The notes under the pieces were generated by a model. That model had not been told where the DNA came from. It searched no databases and saw only the letters and a list, made by a program, of their open reading frames with translations. Shown here piece by piece: positions 30,280-36,948 of a DNA stretch of 64,000 nt. Positions within the stretch are counted from its first letter, which is position 1, and the number at the start of each line of letters is the position of its first letter. The stretch is from Pseudorhodoplanes sp. (GTDB lineage Bacteria; Pseudomonadota; Alphaproteobacteria; Rhizobiales; Xanthobacteraceae), in the NCBI GenBank assembly GCA_022843165.1, contig JALHOD010000001.1, forward strand, positions 189,678 to 253,677. The letters run 5' to 3'. The position numbers and the translations under genes are program-made.

Positions 30280-31164
30280 ATGCCTGAACTACTCACTACC
30301 GACGAGGCCGCCACCTATCTGCGTCTGAGCGAGCGCAAGCTTTATGAGTTGGTGGCGGCCGGCGCGGTGCCCTGCAGCAAGGTGACCGGCCGCTGGCTGT
30401 TTCCCAAAGCCGCGCTCGACCGTTGGGTCGCCGCCGGACTTGCCTCGCTCCATCTCGCGCGCGCGCAGCCGCCGCCGATTGTCGGCGGCAGCCATGACCC
30501 CTTGCTGGAATGGGCTCTGCGCGAGAGCGACTCCGGGCTGGCGAGCCTTCCGGAGGGCAGCGAGTCCGGGCTGCGGCGGCTGGTGCGTGGCGAGATCGCC
30601 ATCGCCGCCATTCATCTGCACAGACTGGATGGCGACAACCCTCGCGCCAATATCGAGGCTGTCGCCCATGCACCCGGCCTGCATGACGCGGTCCTGATCG
30701 CTTTGGCCCGCCGGGAACAGGGATTGCTGGTGGCGCCCGGCAATCCCCTTGGGCTGTCCGATATCGCCTCGGTTGCAAAGGCGAAGGCGCGCATGGCGCA
30801 ACGGCCGCCGGGCGCCGGCGCCCAGTTGCTCCTGCTCTCGCTGCTGGCAGGCAGCGGCCTCTCCCCAGACGCGCTGCGGCCGGTCAAGGACACCTGCCCG
30901 ACCGGAGCCGATGTCGCTCAGGCAATTCGGGCCGGCCGGGCCGATTGCGGCGTCGCCACCCGCGCCGTGGCTGCTGCAGCCGGGGTCGTTTTCCTCCCGC
31001 TGATCTGGGAGCATTTCGATCTCGTCATGCGCCAGCGCGACTATTTCCTGCCGGAACAGCAAAAGCTGATCGGCTTCATGCGCTCCGGCGCCTTCGCCGG
31101 ACGGGCGCGCGAACTGACTGGTTACGACGTGACGAAGGCCGGCGAAGTCCGCCTGGTCAATTAA
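30280..31164 (+). CDS. excisionase-type HTH regulator with binding-protein-like sensor domain
   Basis: 294 residues. The first 55 form an excisionase/MerR-like HTH (LTTDEAATYLRLSERKLYEL ... GRWLFPKAALDRWV). The rest (about 65-290) is a periplasmic-binding-protein-like domain without signal peptide (LVAPGNPLGLSDIASVAKAK, VAQAIRAGRADCGVATRAVA). Such fusions are one-component oxyanion sensors next to mod/tup genes. Divergent to tupB. Likely effector tungstate/molybdate (inference from position). Confidence 0.87.
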   Translation: MPELLTTDEAATYLRLSERKLYELVAAGAVPCSKVTGRWLFPKAALDRWVAAGLASLHLARAQPPPIVGGSHDPLLEWALRESDSGLASLPEGSESGLRRLVRGEIAIAAIHLHRLDGDNPRANIEAVAHAPGLHDAVLIALARREQGLLVAPGNPLGLSDIASVAKAKARMAQRPPGAGAQLLLLSLLAGSGLSPDALRPVKDTCPTGADVAQAIRAGRADCGVATRAVAAAAGVVFLPLIWEHFDLVMRQRDYFLPEQQKLIGFMRSGAFAGRARELTGYDVTKAGEVRLVN

Positions 31165-31214
31165 GGCGGTCTTTCCGATAAAAGCCGGCGCCGCGCCTGT
31201 ACAGCGGACATTGC

Positions 31215-31242
31215 TTGTCAGGGGGACTTCGATCGCTATATT
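31215..31242 (+). promoter_or_regulatory. sigma-70-type promoter of the tRNA-Ser gene
   Basis: TTGTCA (31215-31220), 16-base spacer, TATATT (31237-31242), 29 bases upstream of the first tRNA base. Agreement with the consensus is good. Confidence 0.6.
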
Positions 31243-31271
31243 GCGCGCCAACGCGGGGCAGCCCGCGATGC

Positions 31272-31361
31272 GGAGAGGTGGCCGAGTGGCTTAAGGCGCT
31301 CGCTTGGAAAGCGTGTATACGGGAAACCGTATCGAGGGTTCGAATCCCTCTCTCTCCGCCA
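31272..31361 (+). tRNA. tRNA-Ser (GGA anticodon)
   Basis: 90 nt with encoded CCA. Acceptor GGAGAGG pairs with TCTCTCC (last pair G-U), with discriminator G. The variable arm is TATACGG/CCGTATC-like, giving a class II tRNA. T arm GAGGG-TTCGAAT-CCCTC is perfect. The anticodon loop TTGGAAA reads UCC/UCU codons. In the anticodon stem (CTCGC/GCGTG) the second pair is a T-T mismatch. The gene marks the border between the core-like left part and the accessory right part. Confidence 0.95.
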
Positions 31362-31448
31362 GTTCCTCCAACGACCGATTTCTCCGCGGCTTTGTGCGCT
31401 CGATTGAGCCGGTGATTTTGCGCTTTTGCTAGATCTAGCTCAGTACTG

Positions 31449-31958
31449 GTAGACACCGCGCAGATCGCGCGGCACCCGCAATTCAATCTCGACAATTACA
31501 ACAGGGCGCGCGTCACCGCTGACGTCGCCCTGATCAGGATCGCCGCGCCCGCCGCCGTCACGCCGGTGCCGCTCTCGGGCGCGAAGCTGAACGTGCAGCC
31601 CGGCGACCGCTTTGTGGTGTCGGGCCTCGGCCTGTCGGAACGCGGCAACGGCAAGAGCGGCGGCACGCTGCGCCAGGCGACGCTGGCGGCCACCGGCCGG
31701 CCGGGCAATCTGCAGATCCGCCTGATGGACCCGGCGACGCGGAACGAGCGCGCGGGGCTTGGCGCCTGCACCGGCGATTCCGGCGCGCCGGTGTTTCAGG
31801 ACAGCGGCGGGCGCTTTGTCGTGATCGGCGTGGTGAGCTGGTCGACCGGGCCGAACGGCGCCGAGGGCTGCGGCGGCCTCACCGGCGTGACGCCGCTGCA
31901 GCTTTATTATCCCTGGATCGTGGAGACCGCGAGGAAGCTCGGCTCGCCGCTGCCGTGA
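31449..31958 (+). pseudogene. 5'-truncated trypsin-like serine protease
   Basis: The frame reads VDTAQIARHPQFNLDNY, then VTADVALIRIA with the catalytic Asp region, LGACTGDSGAPVF with the catalytic Ser, and VSWSTGPNGAEGCGG, and ends at TGA 31956-31958. The signal peptide and the TAAHC segment with the catalytic His are missing. Homology fades at about 31449, less than 90 bases after the tRNA-Ser 3' end. The GTG at 31566 is open, but its product would lack the His and Asp. I read this as a gene cut by recombination at the tRNA. Confidence 0.75.
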
Positions 31959-31967
31959 CCGGCTGCC

Positions 31968-32129
31968 TTATCCTTCGCGGCCGTAGGCGGTCACCCGCTC
32001 TTCCTGGTTGAAGCGGACCGAGTCGCCGACATAGGCGCCGGCGATGCTCTGCTGCACCGAATTCAGGCCGATGGCCCAGCCCACGGCCAGGATAACGGCG
32101 ACGAGAACGGACAAAAGAAAAATGCGCAT
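31968..32129 (-). CDS. small single-span conserved hypothetical protein
   Basis: 53 residues from ATG 32129, preceded by GGAGAAGGAG at a good distance. A hydrophobic N-terminal helix (IFLLSVLVAVILAVGWAI) is followed by a short polar tail (VGDSVRFNQEERVTAYGREG). Probably an anchored or exported small protein; no function known to me. Confidence 0.6.
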   Translation of the reverse strand: MRIFLLSVLVAVILAVGWAIGLNSVQQSIAGAYVGDSVRFNQEERVTAYGREG

Positions 32130-32288
32130 GGCAATGCTCCTTCTCCCCCTCGGGGGCGATATGGGGAGCGCGGCAGCACGGCACCCGTCACATTCCCGCG
32201 ACCGGGCAGCCCCTCACAGTTTGGAACCACAGGGGTGCCAGTCGCGTTGCCTATCAGCCATCCAGCTAAAGAACCTGAAGGGTTGCCG

Positions 32289-32582
32289 ATGACACGGGAA
32301 ACCGCGACACGTGCGCGAATTGCCTTGCTGATCTATGTGATGACAAACAGCGTTCTGTTCGGTGCAGGGATCATTCTTGTGATGACATGGCCCGCACTGA
32401 GCGTCGATGCCGGCTTCTGGATTTCGGTCGTTGTGGGCACGAGCTTTATTTTGGCAGCGCCCATCGCGTGGTGGATCGCCCCTCGCATGCGCGCTCGTTA
32501 CTGGCGACAGCGGATGGCCGCAGATCACGCATCCGCAAATCACGAGTCTCATGTCGGTTCCGCGACCGGCGGTACGCGTTGA
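32289..32582 (+). CDS. two-TM hypothetical membrane protein
   Basis: 97 residues from ATG 32289. Two hydrophobic helices (about 11-32 and 40-62) are followed by a basic cytoplasmic stretch (APRMRARYWRQRMAADH). The frame opens earlier at 32235, but the later ATG fits the first helix. Function unknown. Confidence 0.6.
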   Translation: MTRETATRARIALLIYVMTNSVLFGAGIILVMTWPALSVDAGFWISVVVGTSFILAAPIAWWIAPRMRARYWRQRMAADHASANHESHVGSATGGTR

Positions 32583-32678
32583 AACAACCGACCATGTGGC
32601 AATTTGTATAATGGTCAAAAGTGAGCAGACATCCACGCCCTAAGGCGCAAGCTGCATGCGGGAGGGTACCTTGGAGTG

Positions 32679-32822
32679 ATGGAAATGGAAAAGTTCGTCC
32701 ACGAACAAAACCTCGCTCACTATCGAAAGATGCTGTCTGAGAGGACACATGAGCAGCACCGTCCACAGATCCTGAAAATGCTGGCGGAGGAAGTCGCCAA
32801 GGGCGACCCGCACCCCGGATAG
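32679..32822 (+). CDS. 47-residue conserved hypothetical protein
   Basis: ATG 32679, preceded by TTGGAG, encodes MEMEKFVHEQNLAHYRKMLS ... ILKMLAEEVAKGDPHPG. Short, charged and likely helical. Very similar tiny proteins recur in Bradyrhizobium-type genomes (established from memory of the family, not searched). A strong hairpin follows 58 bases downstream. Confidence 0.6.
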   Translation: MEMEKFVHEQNLAHYRKMLSERTHEQHRPQILKMLAEEVAKGDPHPG

Positions 32823-32880
32823 CGTAGACCGCAATCCCCCCATTCCGGTCTAGGCTTTGATTGCGCGCATGGCGTAATCA

Positions 32881-32915
32881 GAGAGCCCGGTTGAGCCCCC
32901 CTCAGCCGGGCTCTC
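32881..32915 (+). terminator. strong GC-rich hairpin
   Basis: GAGAGCCCGGTTGAG pairs with CTCAGCCGGGCTCTC through a 15-base stem with a single G-T pair and a CCCCC loop. The following bases (GTCGTTCTG) are only weakly T-rich. It is the likely 3' end of the transcript containing the 47-residue gene. A small RNA ending here is possible. Confidence 0.6.
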
Positions 32916-33098
32916 GTCGTTCTGAAAAGCGACACGCCGCGGCCAGCGAACCACAGGTGCCCCCGGTGGAGGGCCACTGAGTTGGGGCGGCGCGACGTGA
33001 CGTGAATGGCACATCGCGTCGTTTCGCTGCGCTGTGAAATTTGGTCGCTATCGGACACAGCTGGCAAGCCGTCCGCCGACGGATTTATGGGTTCACCG

Positions 33099-33323
33099 CT
33101 AAGCGGCAGCGTCCTCGCGGCTGCGCTTCAGCAGCGCCTTGATCTGCTCGTGCAGCTCAGGCACCAGCGCCAGTCCGCCGGTCGATTCCGCTTGCTGCAG
33201 GATGGATTGCTGTGCGCTCTCGGGGAGATTGCGCCATTGCAGCACGACGGCCGCGCCAAGATATTGCAAGGCGGCCTTGTCACCGTCCTCCAGTGTGATG
33301 GTCTGGGCTGTCATGTCCGCCAT
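33099..33323 (-). CDS. small hypothetical protein
   Basis: 74 residues from ATG 33323, chosen because AGGAG sits 6 bases upstream. Acidic-to-neutral and helical (YLGAAVVLQWRNLPESAQQS ... LHEQIKALLKRSREDAA), with no signal or membrane segment. Related short proteins are common in rhizobia; function unknown. Confidence 0.6.
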   Translation of the reverse strand: MADMTAQTITLEDGDKAALQYLGAAVVLQWRNLPESAQQSILQQAESTGGLALVPELHEQIKALLKRSREDAAA

Positions 33324-33497
33324 GCGCATCTCCTGCTGTCGCCGGAACGTAGCGGTCCCGAATGAAGGCAACAGCCGCGCAAAGGAATGGTTCCCTCCAT
33401 TTCTTCAGGATTGCCGTGCGTGCGTCACTCCCGACACGCGCGGCGCAAGATCGCCGCGCTCAATGAAATGCAGGTGAGGTCGGGCATGCCTGGCTCC

Positions 33498-33527
33498 AAA
33501 GAAAAGCCCGGCGGTTAGCCAGGGCTT
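33498..33527 (-). terminator. rho-independent terminator of the SRAP gene
   Basis: On the minus strand AAGCCC-TGGC-loop-GCC-GGGCTT is followed by TTCTTT, 26 bases after the truncated SRAP stop codon. Its survival indicates that only the 5' side of that gene was lost. Confidence 0.6.
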
Positions 33528-33552
33528 GTGAATCGACGAAATATCGTACGCG

Positions 33553-33834
33553 TCAGACAGCATCGATCAGGGACGCATCCTCGTCGCTGGTGCGCGAAGA
33601 ATTGACACGGCGCGACACCGGCCATCGCCGCAACATGTTCTCCTGAGCCGGGCGAAGCACCTCCTCACCAGCTTTGCCCGACAACCACACGTCGAATGTC
33701 TCCGGCTGTAAAAGAACCGGCATCCGGTCATGGACCTGTGCCGTAAACGCGTTCGACTCGGTGATAATCATGGCGCAGAACTTCAGAACTTCGCCTGTTT
33801 CCCTGTTGGTCCATTCGTTCCAGATGCCCGCAAT
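33553..33834 (-). pseudogene. 3' remnant of an SOS response-associated peptidase (SRAP/YedK)
   Basis: The frame shows IAGIWNEWTNRETGEVLKF, the key motif HDRMPVLLQPETFDVWL and the tail RRWPVSRRVNSSRTSDEDAS typical of the SRAP C-terminal half. The N-terminal half with the catalytic Cys2 (MCGR) is absent. Upstream of about 33834 the frame turns into unrelated codons that run into the divergent CsoR gene. SRAP proteins form DNA-protein crosslinks at abasic sites, which this remnant could not do. The break marks the left edge of the metal-resistance module. Confidence 0.8.
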
Positions 33835-33910
33835 GGAGAGAATCGGACTCTGCGGCTGACGGCAGGCAGGTCGTCGTCCGTCCTGCGTCCGGATGCGGTG
33901 ACGTTGCCAC

Positions 33911-34186
33911 ATGAGAGACGACATCAAGACCGCCTGTTTGAAGCGCCTCAACCGAATTGAAGGACAAGTACGTGGCCTGTCTCGCATGGTGGAGGAAGAA
34001 CGTTATTGCATCGACATCGTGACACAAGTCGCGGCGGTGCGAGCGGCGTTGCGGCGTGTCGAAGAGGAAATTCTTCGCGACCACGTGTCCCATTGTGTCG
34101 AACACGCGATCAACTCTGGCAACAAATCGGATCAGCGCCGAAAGATTGAAGAGCTCATGGCTATCATGAGCCGCGCCGACCGGTAA
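33911..34186 (+). CDS. CsoR-family metal-sensing repressor
   Basis: 91 residues, all helical (LKRLNRIEGQVRGLSRMVEE). Potential copper ligands Cys33, His58 and Cys62 have the same spacing as the C-H-C site of copper sensor CsoR (25 and 4 residues). An FrmR- or RcnR-type site would differ around the N terminus. It probably represses the following efflux genes until Cu(I) binds. I could not find a convincing G/C-tract CsoR operator upstream. Confidence 0.88.
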   Translation: MRDDIKTACLKRLNRIEGQVRGLSRMVEEERYCIDIVTQVAAVRAALRRVEEEILRDHVSHCVEHAINSGNKSDQRRKIEELMAIMSRADR

Positions 34187-34205
34187 GGAAACGAGGGCCT
34201 TCGAC

Positions 34206-34747
34206 ATGACTCAAATGCTCGAATTGACCAGGCGGGCCTTTCTCGTGGGAACCGCCGTAACAACTATGGATGCGGCTTCCGCACAGGAACTAGGCGCTCC
34301 GCCGGTCAGGGCGTGAGCAGGGACCCCAATTGTGGTTGCTGTTCGGGCTGGATCGAACACGTCCGAGCTGCAGGATTTCAAACCACAGTCATCGAAATAA
34401 GTGATCTGGCGCCTCTGAAGACTCGCCTTAGAGTCCCCAGTCGTCTGGCCTCGTGTCATACGGCGGAAATCGGCGGATACGTCATCGAAGAACACGTGCC
34501 GGCTGCCGCTATCAAGCGGCTGCTCTCGGAACGTCCAGTAGCGGTAGGCCTGGCAGTCCCCGGTATGCCGGTCGGATCTCCGGGCATGGAGGTCAGCGGC
34601 TCGCCCGATGAACCCTATGAGGTCGTGATTTTTGGGCCATCCGAACGAAGCTACGGGCGTTTCCTAGGGTCGAGGGAGTGTAAGCGTGGCCGTTTGATTT
34701 ACCTCAACGCGGAAAATCCATTTTCCGCCACGTTTCATATGATATGA
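34206..34747 (+). pseudogene. DUF411 metal-binding protein gene, frameshifted after the signal peptide
   Basis: ATG 34206 begins an apparent twin-arginine-type signal (LTRRAFLVGTAVTT ... ASAQE) that stops at TGA 34314. The DUF411 body continues in the next frame from about 34313: RDPNCGCCSGWIEHVRAAGF, ASCHTAEIGGYVIEEHVPA, VGLAVPGMPVGSPGM. Adding one base near 34315 would join APPVRA to SRDPNC, the normal layout. A GTG at 34313 could start a cytoplasmic body, but the family is exported. The C-terminal tail after SYGRFLG also looks atypical. The stop overlaps the next ATG. Confidence 0.65.
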
Positions 34748-35175
34748 TGAACGTTATGGCTCTCAAGCGACAGCTTTCAACATTGCTCTGGGCAGCGGTC
34801 GTTTTGATCGCCGCACAGTTCTTGCCCGGCGTTGCACACGCTCATGCCGGTCATGATCACGTATCGCCACTTGTCGTGGTCGCTTTGTCCGAGCATGTTG
34901 CCGATCCAGCCAAGTCGGCCGAGGCAAAACGGGCAGCAGCACTGGCGGAACTCGCTTCAGTAGATTCCCGTACCATTCCCGCCGCTCCATCCGGTGGCTG
35001 TAACGGATCGTGTTGCGGCACAGGGACGACCTGCTGCGGAGCGGTTGTTCTGTTTACGTCCGGGGCGGTATTGCCCGATGTCGGCGTTGCACGGCAACCG
35101 ATGGGCACTGCCGGCACGGCGCCGCCAGGCAATCACCCGGACGCACTTCGCAAACCTCCCAGGTCCTTCGCGTAA
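34744..35175 (+). CDS. Cys/His-rich exported protein of the metal module
   Basis: 143 residues. The signal peptide (LSTLLWAAVVLIAAQFLPGV) ends near residue 34, followed at once by HAHAGHDH. A later cysteine cluster CNGSCCGTGTTCCG looks metal-binding. I know no named family. The start overlaps the DUF411 stop, so it was translated from the same message. Likely a periplasmic copper/silver-binding accessory (inference). Confidence 0.65.
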   Translation: MMNVMALKRQLSTLLWAAVVLIAAQFLPGVAHAHAGHDHVSPLVVVALSEHVADPAKSAEAKRAAALAELASVDSRTIPAAPSGGCNGSCCGTGTTCCGAVVLFTSGAVLPDVGVARQPMGTAGTAPPGNHPDALRKPPRSFA

Positions 35176-35254
35176 CGCACGCGCGCTCCAGCGCGTTCTC
35201 TAGCACACTGGGTCGGTCCAGTGAGCGTTGCGGATACGACGAAGGTTTCCATCC

Positions 35255-36937
35255 ATGAAACGTACCAATACGTCCACGCTGCTCGCAGTGGGGGTGGCCC
35301 TCGCGTTATGGAGCAGGGTTGCCTCGGGTCACGAGGGCCACGACCACGGCGTGGCGGCGACAGCTATTAGCGTTCCTGCTGCACCGAGGGCCGAGGCAGC
35401 CACGGAACTCTATGAATTGGTCGCACTGGCGCGCGCGGGCGAACTCGTCATCTATCTGGATCGCTTCACATCCAATGAACCGGTCGCCGGCGCTGCAATT
35501 CAGGTCGAAACGCCTGTCGGCAGCGTCGATGCGCAAGACCTGCAAGACGGCACCTATAAGATCGCGGCGCCATGGTCCGGCCAGCCTGGTCGTTATGATC
35601 TGATCTTCACGGTCACCAAAGACGAAAACGCCGATGTGCTGCCGCTGACTCTGGTCATACCGCGGCCCACAGCGGAAAAATTGACCGGCTCATCGTGGTT
35701 CACAACCTCGGCTCTAGCAAGCGGCGTCAAGGACCGCATCGTCGGAACAGACCTGACCGTCATCGCCACCGTGATTGGAGCCTTTCTTGCCGGCATGATT
35801 GCAATGGCTTTCGCTCGGCGGCGCCGTAAACGAATAGCTGCGGGGCTCGTACTGGCGTTGGCCGCTATCCTAACCAATTCGATCGCGAGTGCACAGGAAG
35901 ACGCGAATCCCAGCCGCCTAGAATCCACTGCAGTTACCGGCCGAGACACAGCTCAGCGACTGCCGGAGGGCGGCGTCTTCGTCCCAAAAAGTACGCAGCG
36001 GATTTTGGCTATCCGAACCTTGGTGACCGAGCCCGCCATGCATCGGCGCACGGTCGAACTGCCGGGCCGAATTATTCCGGACCCCGGTTCCAGCGGCTAT
36101 GTCCAGGCCTCTGTCGGCGGTCGGCTCTCACCTCCAAATGGCGGATTCCCCCGATTGGGAACGCCCGTCAAGAAGGGCGATGTCCTCGCCTATGTGACTC
36201 CGCCGATGCAGGCGATCGATGTGTCGGATATGCGTCAGCGCCAGGGTGAGCTCGACCAGCAGATATCGATCGTCGAGCGAAGACTTGCCCGGTACGAACA
36301 ACTCGCCCCCAGCGGGGCGGTGGCCAGATCACAGCTGGAAGATACGCGTCTCGAATTGAAAGGTCTCAAGGAGCGCCGCGCGTCGTTAGACAAAGTTCGG
36401 CGCGAGTCGGAAGAGCTGGTAGCACCGGTGGATGGCGTCATTGCTGATGGGACGCCCGTAGCGGGTCAGATGACTCAGCCAAATTCGGTTGTGTTCCATA
36501 TCGTCGATCCAGCTCGTCTGTGGGTGGAAGCCCTTAGCTACGAAGCGCTCGCAGGTGTCCAAAGTGCGACGGCTCGCATCGGTGGCAAGGCTGTGAATTT
36601 ATCGTACCGCGGTTCGGGCTTTTCCGATCGCAATCAGTCGATTCCAATCCATTTTGCGATTGAGGGTAATACCTCCAGATTGCGTGCGGGCCAGTTCGTG
36701 ACGGTGCTCGCAACGACCGACGAAGAGCAGAAGGGAATTGCAGTTCCCCGGAATGCCCTTGTCCGAAGCGCGAGTGGCCAAGATGTAGTGTTCGAACATG
36801 TCGCGGCAGAGCGTTTCGAGGCGCGGCCTGTTCGCGTGCAGGCTCTTGACGGCAAAAGCGTCCTGATCGCTGCGGGTTTCGATGCCGGGAAGCGCGTGGT
36901 GGTGCAAGGCGCCGAACTCCTCGATCAGATTCGCTGA
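35255..36937 (+). CDS. RND efflux periplasmic adaptor with extra N-terminal domain
   Basis: 560 residues from ATG 35255. A signal peptide and HEGHDHG come first. A beta-sandwich-like region (about 45-140, [20 protein letters not shown]) and two hydrophobic segments (about 168-190 and 198-218, split by ARRRRKR) precede a complete CusB/CzcB-like adaptor: barrel-sandwich ([20 protein letters not shown]), hairpin coiled coil (about 330-385) and membrane-proximal domains. Normal adaptors are about 350-420 residues, so about 200 residues are added at the front. It precedes the pump gene by 11 bases. No outer-membrane factor gene is nearby. Confidence 0.85.
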   Translation: MKRTNTSTLLAVGVALALWSRVASGHEGHDHGVAATAISVPAAPRAEAATELYELVALARAGELVIYLDRFTSNEPVAGAAIQVETPVGSVDAQDLQDGTYKIAAPWSGQPGRYDLIFTVTKDENADVLPLTLVIPRPTAEKLTGSSWFTTSALASGVKDRIVGTDLTVIATVIGAFLAGMIAMAFARRRRKRIAAGLVLALAAILTNSIASAQEDANPSRLESTAVTGRDTAQRLPEGGVFVPKSTQRILAIRTLVTEPAMHRRTVELPGRIIPDPGSSGYVQASVGGRLSPPNGGFPRLGTPVKKGDVLAYVTPPMQAIDVSDMRQRQGELDQQISIVERRLARYEQLAPSGAVARSQLEDTRLELKGLKERRASLDKVRRESEELVAPVDGVIADGTPVAGQMTQPNSVVFHIVDPARLWVEALSYEALAGVQSATARIGGKAVNLSYRGSGFSDRNQSIPIHFAIEGNTSRLRAGQFVTVLATTDEEQKGIAVPRNALVRSASGQDVVFEHVAAERFEARPVRVQALDGKSVLIAAGFDAGKRVVVQGAELLDQIR

Positions 36938-36948
36938 GGAGCCGATCA

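Noticed and set aside
31340..31361. attL/attR search using the tRNA-Ser 3' end
   Set aside because: I found no second copy in the window, so integration at the tRNA remains inference.
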